Positions 13,856-22,132 of a DNA stretch of 33,685 nucleotides are shown here, piece by piece. Numbering within the stretch: the first letter of the stretch is position 1; the number at the start of each line of letters is the position of its first letter. The stretch lies in the IMG/VR virus record IMGVR_UViG_3300044812_000040, positions 1 through 33,685 of that record. One strand, 5' to 3'. A program made the translations under genes and the position numbers. This stretch comes from a virus. The notes under the pieces were generated by a model. That model ran no database searches and was not told the origin of the DNA. It was given only the letters and a program-made list of their open reading frames with translations.

Positions 13856-15430
13856 TTAGAGTTTGGATTGGAAGCCGCTGATGGAGATGTAGACGGTCGA
13901 AAGCGCGGCCGATACGTCGTATGCGAGTGCAGTGTTCGCGGTGGTCTTGAACCAAGGCGCCGCACCAATAGGAAGGACCGCTCCGCCGCCCGCGGGGAGG
14001 CCGAGCGTGAATAGGACGGAGCCGGCGGTGCCGTCGCGGAAATCGATGTAGCCGGCGGTTGCAGATGTATTGAAGACATGGACGCCGGTGATGTAGTTCT
14101 TCGTCGAGGCGACCGCTCCGAAGTTTGAGAACGCGCTCGAGGTGCCTCCGGTGTCGCTTACGCGCTCCGAGATCAAGTCGCCAAGGGGAAACTGGCTGCG
14201 AACGAGGAGAGCGCCGTCGAGGTCGGATTGATTGTCGGTCCGGTCGGCCGAGGCGACGAGGGTGGTCGTCTTGAGCGAGGTGATCGCTTTCGCGCCCACC
14301 TTGATGGGGTTGCCAGAGTCTGCGCCGTCATGAGCAATGCCGCCTCCTGTAAGCGTCGTGACGGTGGTGACGCCGGCGAGGATACCTGTGGAGTCATTGG
14401 CTATGGTCACCCTCTGTACGCCGGTGCCGGCAGCTCCATTGCCCATGGTCACGGCGGTCCCGTTCATCTGAGCGACGTTCACGGCGCTGTTGGCGTCGGG
14501 AGTTACGAGTAGCTTGTTGGTGAGCTGGGGCTGGTCGGTAGCGAGAACGACGCGAAGTGTTCCCGCGCTCTTGTTGCCTGAATTGGTGTCGGTCGCGGTC
14601 CCGGCGAGCTGCGCGACGTTCGTGGAAAGGTTGGCTGCGGTGACGGTGGTGGTCGGCATGCTCAAGACATCCACCTGAAGCTCGCCCGAGGTATCAGTCT
14701 TCAGTACCCGCGCGTTCGTGCCATCGGTGCCAGAGATCGCGACGCCCTTGGAAGGGATAGCGGAAGCGGTGGTGGCTATGGTGTCATCGATGAGTTGAAG
14801 TGATGTGAGCGCCGCGCCGTTTTCTTGAACGACGAAGGTCCCCGCGTTCGTTACCGCATGCGAAGGAACGGAAGCGATAGAGACTGGCTGGGTGACCGCC
14901 GAGCCGTCTACCTTCAGAGCCGTCATGGAGGCGATGCCCTGGACCGTGATGACATCGGCTGAAGCTGAACCTGCGGTGCCTAGCGCTGGCTGTTTGGCGG
15001 CGGTAGCGGCGCCCGAGGGAAGCGGAAGGGAAGCAGCGGAGACGGGTTGCGTGACGGCGCTACCATCTACCTTCAGAGCATTCGCGGCGGACACGCTCAC
15101 GCCACGTTCGTTGCCGGCGGCGTCCCGAATCTGCGTGTACAGGTTGCGATTGGCGGACATGCGGAGCGCGCCGACATCGCCTTCGTCTACGGAGTCGGTG
15201 GCGGTGTCGTCATAAAAGCCTCCCGCGGGGGTTACTGAATCGGTGCCGGGGGCGAATGCGGAATCGTCGACGGAAGACGTGCCCCCACTCCCTCCCCCAC
15301 CTCCGGAATCGGAAGTGAGAAGGCGGTGAGTGGTGGGATCGACTGCGGGCGCGATGGGCGTGGTGAAATCGGAGCTGGACACGCCCATCGTGACGGGTAC
15401 TCGGTTGGCGTCCCTAGGAGCTTCGGCCAT
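13856..15430 (-). CDS. Repetitive tail-fibre-like virion protein
   Basis: A 524-residue Ser/Thr/Ala/Gly-rich protein. A Gly-rich linker near residues 42-50 follows the N-terminus. Then come similar units: two copies of LKVDGSAVTQPVS (about 50 residues apart) with different connecting segments, and GTATDTNSGNKSAGTLRVVLATDQPQL and GNGAAGTGVQRVTIANDSTG-type segments. Such repeats are frequent in phage fibres and baseplate or decoration proteins. The C-terminus (TSATAGYIDFRDGTAGSVLF, LPAGGGAVLPIG) looks like a beta-sandwich cap. It follows the coiled-coil protein and precedes the lectin-domain protein in transcription order, so an adhesin role is inferred. It overlaps the previous gene by 17 bases. 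Confidence 0.65.
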   Translation of the reverse strand: MAEAPRDANRVPVTMGVSSSDFTTPIAPAVDPTTHRLLTSDSGGGGGSGGTSSVDDSAFAPGTDSVTPAGGFYDDTATDSVDEGDVGALRMSANRNLYTQIRDAAGNERGVSVSAANALKVDGSAVTQPVSAASLPLPSGAATAAKQPALGTAGSASADVITVQGIASMTALKVDGSAVTQPVSIASVPSHAVTNAGTFVVQENGAALTSLQLIDDTIATTASAIPSKGVAISGTDGTNARVLKTDTSGELQVDVLSMPTTTVTAANLSTNVAQLAGTATDTNSGNKSAGTLRVVLATDQPQLTNKLLVTPDANSAVNVAQMNGTAVTMGNGAAGTGVQRVTIANDSTGILAGVTTVTTLTGGGIAHDGADSGNPIKVGAKAITSLKTTTLVASADRTDNQSDLDGALLVRSQFPLGDLISERVSDTGGTSSAFSNFGAVASTKNYITGVHVFNTSATAGYIDFRDGTAGSVLFTLGLPAGGGAVLPIGAAPWFKTTANTALAYDVSAALSTVYISISGFQSKL

Positions 15431-15959
15431 TCTGTTTGTTGTGGAGTTCGTCCCAGGCGACTTGCAGAGCTTTGCGCTCGCTTCCCAGGACTTGCTTGGC
15501 TTTTTCGATGTTGGATTTGGCTGCGGCTATCGACTGGCGGTCGGATGCGATGAGTTCGCGATGGACCCGGAGATCGGCAGCGAGGGTTTGCAGCTCCTCG
15601 GTGCGGCGGCGTGTTTCGGCTTCGGAGGCTTCCTTACGTTCGGAGAAATCGGATTCCTCTTCGGCAAGGGAACGCTGCCACTCTTCGAGTTCAGCGCGGA
15701 AGGCCATGAGTTCGCGGTGGTAGGACGCAAGCTGGTCACGATTCTTCTCGGCTTCAGCGAGGGCGGTGCGGGAGGCGGTGAGAACAGCTTCGACGAGCGT
15801 GGTGGCTTCTTTCTCGCGCTCTTCAAGGTACGTGGTGCGGTCGTTGCGGATCTGCGTGAGCTCGGCCCGTCCCCTCGCGATTTCCTGCCCGATTTGAGCG
15901 AGCAGTTCTTTGGCTGCGTATTCTTCGGGGCTGAGTTGTATCGCGAGGGGTTGGGACAT
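15414..15959 (-). CDS. Long coiled-coil virion-region protein
   Basis: A 181-residue protein starting MSQPLAIQLSPEEYAAKE; the longer frame upstream is Arg/Ser-rich shadow sequence. Nearly all of it is charged heptad repeat with Glu, Arg, Lys, Ala and Leu (for example EIARGRAELTQIRNDR and ASYHRELMAFRAELEEWQ), predicting one long rod. There is no transmembrane segment. Placed just upstream of the fibre-like gene and downstream of the HeH-domain gene, it may be a structural rod, chaperone or assembly factor. The last 17 bases overlap the next gene. No known family is recognised. Confidence 0.6.
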   Translation of the reverse strand: MSQPLAIQLSPEEYAAKELLAQIGQEIARGRAELTQIRNDRTTYLEEREKEATTLVEAVLTASRTALAEAEKNRDQLASYHRELMAFRAELEEWQRSLAEEESDFSERKEASEAETRRRTEELQTLAADLRVHRELIASDRQSIAAAKSNIEKAKQVLGSERKALQVAWDELHNKQNGRSS

Positions 15960-15963
15960 GGCT

Positions 15964-16482
15964 TTATTGCGGTGAAGCGACGACGGGCTCGGCGAGGAGC
16001 TGTTCCAGGTCCGCTTTCTTGGCGCGCGGATCGAACTTGATGCCCTTGGCTTCGAGCGCCTTGATGACCTCCGCCTTGTCTTTGTAGGTGGCGGGATCGG
16101 CAGTGACGGGCGCATCGGTGAAGCGCTGAGCGAGCTCGTTAACCTTGTCCTGAAGCATCTGCATCTCGGTCTTTTTGACCGGAGAGGCTTCCTCGAAGAT
16201 TTCACCGAGAATCTTGGCTTTCATCTCGGCTTCGGCGGAGTCGTCCCAAAGAGGCCGTCCGTGGCCGCTTGTGGCGTCCTTCGGGTCGTAGGTCGATGGG
16301 CTGGAATCGCGGTCAATGAAGATGCGACGAGCGAGGTGAGTCGCGAGGTGGTCCGCCAGGTCGTAGGGAAGCATGACTGTTTCCCCGGCCTTTACGAAGA
16401 AGGGCTGACCGCCGTACGAGTGGGTGAAGTCCTTGGTGCTGATGTTCGTGAACTTCACTACCTTGTTGCTGTTGTTCGACAT
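15964..16482 (-). CDS. Virion-region protein with a C-terminal HeH/LEM-like domain
   Basis: A 172-residue protein. The N-terminal 60 residues are beta-rich (KVVKFTNISTKDF, QPFFVKAGETVMLPYDLADHLATHLARRIFI), as in small phage head proteins. The C-terminal 40 residues, with KAEVIKALEAKGIKFDPRAKKADLEQLL, match the HeH/LEM helix-extended-loop-helix fold found in phage head-tail region proteins and other DNA-associated proteins. A charged linker with DDSAEAEMKAKI separates the two. It lies between the capsid decoration-type genes and the coiled-coil gene. The start has A/C-rich upstream bases (ACAAAACCA) and no Shine-Dalgarno motif. A virion or assembly role is inferred. Confidence 0.65.
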   Translation of the reverse strand: MSNNSNKVVKFTNISTKDFTHSYGGQPFFVKAGETVMLPYDLADHLATHLARRIFIDRDSSPSTYDPKDATSGHGRPLWDDSAEAEMKAKILGEIFEEASPVKKTEMQMLQDKVNELAQRFTDAPVTADPATYKDKAEVIKALEAKGIKFDPRAKKADLEQLLAEPVVASPQ

Positions 16483-16568
16483 TGGTTTTGTTGATTTGCG
16501 GGGCTTCGACGTTCCCCGAGGGCTTTAGCGCCCTGCCCTGCCTCCCCGGAGGGAAGCAGAGACGACGC
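16483..16568 (-). other. Leader between virion genes with GC-rich inverted repeats
   Basis: An 86-base gap upstream of the HeH-domain gene, larger than most gaps here. It includes GGGGAACGTCGAAGCCCC and GGGCGCTAAAGCCC-type inverted repeats (minus-strand reading), followed by an A/C-rich stretch leading to the ATG. No T-run follows, so this looks like a structured mRNA leader rather than a terminator. Confidence 0.4.
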
Positions 16569-17267
16569 TTAGCGGATGTTCACGCGTACGAGCGCGAGCT
16601 GGTCCGCGGCGGCGTTTGCGACGAGACAGATGCCGAGGCTCTGTTCATCGAATTCGCCTTTGGCGGTCGTTCCTTTCACTACCTGGCCGGTCGTGTCATC
16701 GCCGGTTACGAAGCTCCCGCCTACGGTGAGCGCTTCGCCCGCGAGTACGCAGCCATCGCCACCAGTGAGCACCCAGCCGTAATCGGCGGCGGCAAACGCG
16801 ACTTGCGCGATGCCGACGGCAGACTGGATTTTCGAGGTGACGGCGGCCTTATCGACAATCGCCATCGTGCGGATCGTGATGTCGGAGTCGACGGACGACA
16901 GGGCGGTCGCGAGGGCCGTTTCGGGATAGAGCTCCAAGGTGTCGACGGTGTTCGTCTTGATCTTGAAGGTCTGGCCGACGCCGGTGCCGTCATCGATGAC
17001 GCCGATAGCGTCCTCGAATTGGCCGACAGTCCAGCCTGCGGAGGCTTTGGTGATGTAGACGATCCTGCCGGCGGAATCAGTGCTCGAAGAGCAGTTGTCC
17101 ACGGCGGTTACGCCATCGGGAACCGCTACGGAGCCTTTGGCGAGGGCGGTATCCGCCTTCACATAGACCCATTCGCGGCCGTCCGGAGTCTGGGATCGCT
17201 GGCCGAGCTTGAACGAGCCTCGGGCGGTTGATGTCTGATAGACATCCTGAAAACTGATTTGGTTCAT
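16569..17267 (-). CDS. Capsid-region structural protein, possible decoration protein
   Basis: A 232-residue protein beginning MNQISFQDVYQTSTARGSF; residues in frame upstream of it look non-coding. The protein is Ala/Thr/Val-rich and beta-rich, with repeated strand pairs (SAGRIVYITKASAGW, FKIKTNTVDTLELYP, GWVLTGGDGCVLAGEAL, EQSLGICLVANAA). The Gly-bounded strand and G..V.G.......G.AL pattern resembles trimeric head-decoration proteins, which sit downstream of capsid genes in several phages. The 74-base leader upstream carries a hairpin, CCTAGC-GCC-GCTAGG. There is no Shine-Dalgarno sequence. Confidence 0.55.
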   Translation of the reverse strand: MNQISFQDVYQTSTARGSFKLGQRSQTPDGREWVYVKADTALAKGSVAVPDGVTAVDNCSSSTDSAGRIVYITKASAGWTVGQFEDAIGVIDDGTGVGQTFKIKTNTVDTLELYPETALATALSSVDSDITIRTMAIVDKAAVTSKIQSAVGIAQVAFAAADYGWVLTGGDGCVLAGEALTVGGSFVTGDDTTGQVVKGTTAKGEFDEQSLGICLVANAAADQLALVRVNIR

Positions 17268-17341
17268 TGGTTGCTGATTGCAGCCTCGGGAGTCTGCCTC
17301 CTCTGGCCATTTCCTAGCGGCGCTAGGTTGGTTTGTATTGC

Positions 17342-17857
17342 TTACGGTGCAGCTACTTCTGTCGCGGTGACGACTCCTGCAGTGGAGAAGTCGGTGCACA
17401 CCCAGGCGGTGGCGGTCACGCATCGACACACGGTCGTGACGTTGGCTCCGATTGCCGATTCGGCGGCGGATCCTGTCCCCCCGTTGATGCCGATAGTGGC
17501 CGGGTCGGACGAACGGAGTTCGTAGCCGGTGGCGCCGTTGCGAAGGGTGACGACGTGGCCAATCACGGGCGCCGGAAGAACGATAATGTTGTTCGCATTG
17601 GCGGAAGTGACAGTTACGAAGGCCGTACCAGGAGCGATGATGCCGGTCGTTAGACCGTCAGAGGTCGCAGTACGGGCCGTCGCGATAGTCGTGATCTTTT
17701 CGAACGTCTCAGCGCCCGTGTGCGTCTCCGCTCCAGAGTGAGCCTCGACGCCGGTGTGAGTGTTCGCGCCAGTGAAGGCGAGCACGCCGGAGAGCGTGCC
17801 GTCCTTGGCGGAGTTCAAACCGTTGTAGGCGACTTCTGGGTTGGTGGTTTCTAGCAT
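17342..17857 (-). CDS. Capsid-region structural protein with His-Thr-Gly repeats
   Basis: A 171-residue Ala/Thr/Gly-rich protein. Residues 30-52 hold a short repeat of the form H-[TS]-G-x-E (NTHTGVEAHSGAETHTGAET). It is followed by a beta-rich part with an SANANNIIVLPAPVIGHVVTLRNGA-type strand series and GYELRSSDPATIGIN. The latter style is seen in phage virion proteins that carry a terminal beta-prism or fibre-head fold. It sits immediately downstream of the major capsid gene, so head fibre or decoration is the most likely job. No Shine-Dalgarno sequence is present. The repeat is visible; the role is inference. Confidence 0.6.
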   Translation of the reverse strand: MLETTNPEVAYNGLNSAKDGTLSGVLAFTGANTHTGVEAHSGAETHTGAETFEKITTIATARTATSDGLTTGIIAPGTAFVTVTSANANNIIVLPAPVIGHVVTLRNGATGYELRSSDPATIGINGGTGSAAESAIGANVTTVCRCVTATAWVCTDFSTAGVVTATEVAAP

Positions 17858-17877
17858 TGGGCTGTGGATGGGTGAAT

Positions 17878-18939
17878 TTAGGACGCGCCGGTCATCTGAC
17901 CCTGAAGGCGGGGGTTCTCCGAGATGAAGTTACCGGCATAGAGCAGGTAGCCCACCTGTGCGAGCTGGTCGACCGGATCCTTCATGATGCGGAAGTTGAA
18001 TCCGCGGGTGGACGGGACGCGGCCAGGAACACCGAGCGGGGTGCCGTTCGAAGTGTTCTTGAAGTTCAGCGTCTCTACTCCGTCGATGCCCGAGAGATCG
18101 ACACCCTTCATGCCGAAGTAGTTCGTGTTGACCAAGAACACCTTTCCGGACGGGATTTGCTCGTCTTTCACGACAGGCGTGCCGCGGAAGAAGATCGCAT
18201 CGAAGCCCTGAGTGCCCTGCAATGCCTCAGCGGTCGGCACCATGCCCCAGGCGTTCATCTTGGGATAGCCGGAGGTGGTGTAGCCAGCGCGGACGGTCGG
18301 CGTGAGCAAGGCTTCATAGGTGCTCCAGATGGCCTTTGTGGTCGCGATCATCTGGGGCTTGTCCATGCCGATTTCGACGGCGTTGTAGGCGGTCGCTAAC
18401 TTCGCGAGCGTGATTGCGCCGGCGGAAGCGAGGTAGTAACCCTTGAGTGTCGTGTACGTCGAGCGGGAGAGACCTGCGTAGGTCGTGTAGTTCGTGGAAT
18501 CGTCGGCCGCGTTGGCGATCGAATCCCAGGAGTTACCGACGCCCGTGCCGGACCAGAGGTTCTGGGCCATGAGGGTCATGAGGGACTTCGCTTGGGTATC
18601 GAACTCGGTGTCGAGAAGGTCGAGGATGCGTTCATCGCCCTTGTTCAGGATCATTTCGATGTTCGCGACTACGACCGGCTTGTAGGCCTGCTTTACCTCG
18701 AAGTTGCCGGTGACGCGGGTTTCCTGGCGGTTCGTATCGAGCTTGTCCGCGATGCCGGTGTTGCCGCCATTCGTGGTGTCCTGATACTGGAAGATCACGT
18801 CGTACTTCGTTCCCGTCTTCCATGGCTTCGCGTTTTGGAGGAAGTACATGAGGCCCGGGGAGCCTTTGGTCACGGTGTCATACACCTTAGGGATGATGTT
18901 CTCCCGGGTGACCGACGTTACTGCGTTTGAGAACTGCAT
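17878..18939 (-). CDS. Major capsid protein (HK97-like)
   Basis: A 353-residue protein next to the scaffold-like gene, in the place and size of the major capsid protein. The N-terminus (MQFSNAVTSVTRENIIPKVYD, with GSPGLMYFLQNAK) is a helical arm; then come KYDVIFQYQDTTNGG and a long helix with LLDTEFDTQAKSLMTLMAQN, as in the HK97 spine helix and P domain. The later part (IGMDKPQMIATTKAIWSTYE, FRGTPVVKDEQIPSGKVFLVN) is the A-domain pattern of this fold. No protease gene is seen nearby, so processing is unlikely. The upstream region is A-rich (TTAAGAAATAAACA) without Shine-Dalgarno. Confidence 0.85.
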   Translation of the reverse strand: MQFSNAVTSVTRENIIPKVYDTVTKGSPGLMYFLQNAKPWKTGTKYDVIFQYQDTTNGGNTGIADKLDTNRQETRVTGNFEVKQAYKPVVVANIEMILNKGDERILDLLDTEFDTQAKSLMTLMAQNLWSGTGVGNSWDSIANAADDSTNYTTYAGLSRSTYTTLKGYYLASAGAITLAKLATAYNAVEIGMDKPQMIATTKAIWSTYEALLTPTVRAGYTTSGYPKMNAWGMVPTAEALQGTQGFDAIFFRGTPVVKDEQIPSGKVFLVNTNYFGMKGVDLSGIDGVETLNFKNTSNGTPLGVPGRVPSTRGFNFRIMKDPVDQLAQVGYLLYAGNFISENPRLQGQMTGAS

Positions 18940-18942
18940 TGT

Positions 18943-19704
18943 TTATTTCTTAATGCGTTGCAGGTACTCGACAGCGGACACGCCGCGGACTGAGTTGAGG
19001 TCAATGCCTTGCTCGGCAGCATTGCCAGAGCCGGGTTGAGCTGCAATCGGTGCGGCTTCGCGCGTTTTCATGTTCTGTACGACGCGGGCTTCGGTGAGCT
19101 TTACCGCTTTGTTCATGTCCTTCATGTTCTGGAATGCAGCCATGAGGTTCGAGAACTGGTAGCGGTTCGCGTGCTGGAACAGGAGTTCTTCGGACAGGTT
19201 CGGCTCGAGCTTCTTGATTTCGTCGAGCTGACCCTGAACGACGGCGTCAACGGCAGCGATCCTCTGCGCGTCCTCCTGCTGCTTGCGTTCGAAGTCTCGC
19301 TGGACTTCGACCTTGGCAAGCTCAATGAGTTCGGCATAGGTCTGCGGCTGCCAGTTGGGGTCGCGCCAATCGGGTGCCTGCGGTGAATTTTGGGGAGCGG
19401 GATTCTTTATCTGCGCGAGTTCTTGTGACTTGCGCGTGTAGTCGGGCAAGAAGTTCTGCTTCCATTCCCTGACAAGGGTCTGGCCATCGACCTTCCTACC
19501 ATCGGGGAGCTCGTAGAGCTCCGTACCCTCGGCCGCGGGTGCCGAGGCATCTGACTCTGAAGCGGCGGGCGTTGCGGCGGTCGGTTCAGCAGCAGGAGCC
19601 GCGCTTGGCGTCTCTGCGGGAGCCGCTGCGGGCGCTGCTGGTGTCACCTCCGGCGCCGGCGCTTCGTTATTTTGGGGTACTTCCATCGTCGTTGTGACTG
19701 CCAT
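18943..19704 (-). CDS. Scaffold-like protein
   Basis: About 253 residues, between portal and capsid genes. After MAVTTTMEVPQNNEAP the first 70 residues are a Pro/Ala/Glu-rich disordered stretch; a conserved-looking block GTELYELPDGRKVDGQTLVRE follows, then a long charged helix region (VEVQRDFERKQQEDAQRIAA) and a C-terminal helix with VRGVSAVEYLQRIKK. A disordered acidic front with coiled coil and a basic C-terminal helix is the plan of internal scaffolds that guide procapsid assembly. The start is uncertain: an in-frame TTG lies at 19746 and an ATG at 19704; I prefer the ATG, which has GGAG directly next to it. It ends three bases before the capsid start. Confidence 0.75.
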   Translation of the reverse strand: MAVTTTMEVPQNNEAPAPEVTPAAPAAAPAETPSAAPAAEPTAATPAASESDASAPAAEGTELYELPDGRKVDGQTLVREWKQNFLPDYTRKSQELAQIKNPAPQNSPQAPDWRDPNWQPQTYAELIELAKVEVQRDFERKQQEDAQRIAAVDAVVQGQLDEIKKLEPNLSEELLFQHANRYQFSNLMAAFQNMKDMNKAVKLTEARVVQNMKTREAAPIAAQPGSGNAAEQGIDLNSVRGVSAVEYLQRIKK

Positions 19705-19764
19705 CTCCGAGCTTGGTCTTTCGACTGAACGGAGCCGCTTGGTCAAGTTGATGATTGGTTTGTT

Positions 19765-21780
19765 TTATCCCGGTCCGCTTTTTCGAGGGGCGGATGGGCG
19801 ATTGAGGGATTGGAGCTTGGCTTCGTGGTGCTCGGCTTCGATCTTCTGCTGGTGCTCGTGCTGACCGGCGAGCGTTTGCGGATCGAGCTGGATTCCTGCC
19901 TTCGCCGCGAGCTGCATTTGACCGTCGGGGGGCAAATCCTTGTAGCTGATCGATTGGCTGGGCTCTTCGGGGCGGTTCTGGTCCTGGGGGACGAGTTCGG
20001 CCAGTTCTTCGTCGGTGATGCCCGAGGCTTTGATGGGATTCAGCTTGAAAATCTCGGCGTTCTTTGCAGTTTCGACGGGATTCGAGTATCCGGCGTCGCG
20101 TAAGTAGTCGATCGGCGAGATTCGGCCTGCTTCGGCATCCTTCTGGGCGCGCTCGTACTTGAATTCCTGATCTTCGGGGAGCGTCTTGCCGGGAATGACG
20201 CGGATTTCGGCCCCGTCCTCGAAGTCGTCCTGCTGCAGTTCGATAATCTTCACGGCGTCGTTCTCGCCGAGCGTCTTCGCGTAGTGCGTTTCGGTGTAAT
20301 TGACCTTCGAGAGCTGATAAAACCAGTTGAAAAGCTCGGAACTGAGGTAATCGACGACCTGGACAAGCTCGTTCAGGTTGAGGAATGACTGCTGGATGAG
20401 CGCGAGGCGGCCAGCTTTGGTCTCGGTGCCTTCCCTTTCGCCCCGGAAAGCAGAGCTCGCGGCCATGATGTTGTCGATCTCGTCTCGCGAGTCCTGCATG
20501 TCCTTCAAAATGAACTCGGGAAGAGCCGCGCCGGTCTCGCGCGTCACGCCGTCCTTGACGCCTTTGCCCCAAATGATTCCGGTGGCCTCGAAACGGAGCT
20601 TCTGGGCGTCGGACTTGTCCATGACGGAGGCATCCACCTTCACGATGCCGTTCATCATCTCGGCGTTTTCGTCGATTTGACGCTTGCGCCGGTCGATACC
20701 CTCCTGAAGTGTCGCGGCTTGGGAAATCATGTCGGTGCGGCCGACAGGCGTGTTCTCGTTGTTGAAGATCGTCGCGAAGATGTAGGGCTTCCGGGGCACA
20801 TCGAAGTGGTTGAAGCGGTACGCCATGAGGCTTTGCGCCTCGGTCTGATTCGGAGTCGCGGCGATCTCGCCCTCGCCTTCGGCAGGAGCAGGGGCAGGGG
20901 CAGGAGCTTCACCTTCGGCGGCCGGCGGCTGTTGGGTCTGTCGGCGCTCGGTTTGGAGGTTGCGGATTTCGGCGAGTTTCTCCTTGCGCTGCGTGCCGGA
21001 GAGATCGCGAAGGGCTTCGTCCTCCTGCGGAGTGACGAGGAGGCCGTCCCAATCCCAATACGGGTTGCGGATCTTGCCAAGGATGATGTCCTCGTACTTG
21101 AAGATGACGTGGTCCTTGATGTGGGCTTCCTTGTAGGTGATGGTCGGGTTCAGGATTGCGACGTCGTCTTTCGCGACGCCTGCCTTTTGAAGGATGTCCG
21201 CCTCCTTCGCTGGGAAGCGAGCGATGACGGATTCGAGCGAGTCTTCGACTTCCTCGATGGCGAATTCGCTTTCGACTTCCTTCGTGGCCTTCTTCGCGAA
21301 GCGGACCTTGCGCGGGTCCACGGCGATCACATCGAAATCGTTCGTCTTCGGGTTCCAGAAGGGCTTGAGGACGACGAGACGCCCGAAATAGAGGTTTCGG
21401 AGACCCTTCCGGATAGTCTCCTTGACGTTCAACTCCTCGTATTTCCGGGCGAAGTAGCCGGTCTGAAGCTGGGCGAGCTCCTGGCTCTCGGGAGTCGGCC
21501 GGCCGGGGACGATATTCGGCTTCGGTGGGTTCGCGATGAGCGAATTGATCACCGACTCCATATCGCGAAAGATGCGGTTCGCCCGGATCTTCAGCTTCTT
21601 GACGGGAATGTTCAGGATGTAACCGGGTGCGCGGTCCTTGTCGTCGATCTCGCTGTCGTAGTGCTTCGTGTTGCTCGAATAGGCTTTTTCAACGATCTTC
21701 CAAACGCTCTCCGAAGAGCCCCACCGGTTCTCGATGAGGCGGCAAAGCTCTTGATCGGTCATTTCGGAGGGTTTCTTCAT
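19765..21780 (-). CDS. Portal protein
   Basis: A 671-residue protein forming the dodecameric portal through which DNA enters the head. The start is ATG 21780 (MKKPSEMTDQELCRLIENRW). Hallmarks: IANPPKPNIVPGRPTPESQE, then FWNPKTNDFDVIAVDPRKVRF in the wing region, and a long helical stretch with QAATLQEGIDRRKRQIDENAEMM followed by LINLNELVQ-like and NYLSSELFNWFYQ-like helices. The size suits the long portals of P22-like short-tailed phages. A Pro/Ala-rich acidic insertion around residues 290-320 (EGEAPAPAPAPAEGEGEI) is unusual in length. The C-terminal 90 residues are Gln/Glu-rich. The upstream terminator-like hairpin lies four bases from the ATG; there is no Shine-Dalgarno sequence. Confidence 0.88.
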   Translation of the reverse strand: MKKPSEMTDQELCRLIENRWGSSESVWKIVEKAYSSNTKHYDSEIDDKDRAPGYILNIPVKKLKIRANRIFRDMESVINSLIANPPKPNIVPGRPTPESQELAQLQTGYFARKYEELNVKETIRKGLRNLYFGRLVVLKPFWNPKTNDFDVIAVDPRKVRFAKKATKEVESEFAIEEVEDSLESVIARFPAKEADILQKAGVAKDDVAILNPTITYKEAHIKDHVIFKYEDIILGKIRNPYWDWDGLLVTPQEDEALRDLSGTQRKEKLAEIRNLQTERRQTQQPPAAEGEAPAPAPAPAEGEGEIAATPNQTEAQSLMAYRFNHFDVPRKPYIFATIFNNENTPVGRTDMISQAATLQEGIDRRKRQIDENAEMMNGIVKVDASVMDKSDAQKLRFEATGIIWGKGVKDGVTRETGAALPEFILKDMQDSRDEIDNIMAASSAFRGEREGTETKAGRLALIQQSFLNLNELVQVVDYLSSELFNWFYQLSKVNYTETHYAKTLGENDAVKIIELQQDDFEDGAEIRVIPGKTLPEDQEFKYERAQKDAEAGRISPIDYLRDAGYSNPVETAKNAEIFKLNPIKASGITDEELAELVPQDQNRPEEPSQSISYKDLPPDGQMQLAAKAGIQLDPQTLAGQHEHQQKIEAEHHEAKLQSLNRPSAPRKSGPG

Positions 21781-21783
21781 GGA

Positions 21784-21844
21784 CAAACAAAAAGGCGGGT
21801 AGGTCCGCAAGAGGCGTCGGCTGCCTCTTTTGGAACTACCCGCC
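21784..21844 (-). terminator. Strong intrinsic terminator just before the portal start
   Basis: Read on the minus strand, GGCGGGTAG at 21836-21844 pairs with CTACCCGCC at 21794-21802 over nine bases. Inside, AAGAGGC and GCCTCTT pair around a 7-base loop, with a mostly paired internal joint. The hairpin is followed at once by TTTTTGTTTG, an ideal T-run. It ends three bases before the portal ATG at 21780, so it would cut virion transcription unless read through. Confidence 0.85.
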
Positions 21845-21913
21845 GAGAGTGGTAACGAGTATTACGTCTGGGGTAGGGAGTTTGAACTAACTATGAAGGT
21901 CCCGTGAAGGAAG

Positions 21914-22132
21914 TCAAGGTGTGGATAAACGGTCGCGCGAGTTATACAGCTCGATGTCGCCGCGGATATTTACGACGACGCCGTTCCGATCGAGGTAGAT
22001 GGTCGCCTTGCCGTCGCGAATATCGAAGACGCCGGCCTTAATGAGCGTGTTGATCTGCTGCTCGAGCCGGCAGAACTCTTCGAAGAGAGCGGCCGTCCGG
22101 GTATCGAGTTTTACGGTGATCTCAGGCGGCAT
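21914..22132 (-). CDS. Small hypothetical protein after the large terminase gene
   Basis: A 72-residue protein, not recognised. It starts MPPEITVKLDTRTAALFEEF and continues with a helix (RLEQQINTLIKAGVF) and strands (GKATIYLDRNGVVVNIRGDIEL). The compact helix-plus-strands layout reads as coding. The start lies 11 bases inside the terminase gene, which is typical of coupled phage genes. The last codons contain the 9-mer TTATCCACA, an exact match to a DnaA box, perhaps by chance. The function is unknown. Confidence 0.6.
   Translation of the reverse strand: MPPEITVKLDTRTAALFEEFCRLEQQINTLIKAGVFDIRDGKATIYLDRNGVVVNIRGDIELYNSRDRLSTP

Noticed and set aside
13856-15430. Repeats in the fibre gene as a diversity-generating retroelement target
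   Set aside because: No reverse transcriptase gene and no template-repeat pair were seen.
20677-21855. 392-residue plus-strand frame opposite the portal gene
   Set aside because: It is read antisense to a clear portal protein and is a Gly/Arg/Leu-rich shadow caused by high GC content.
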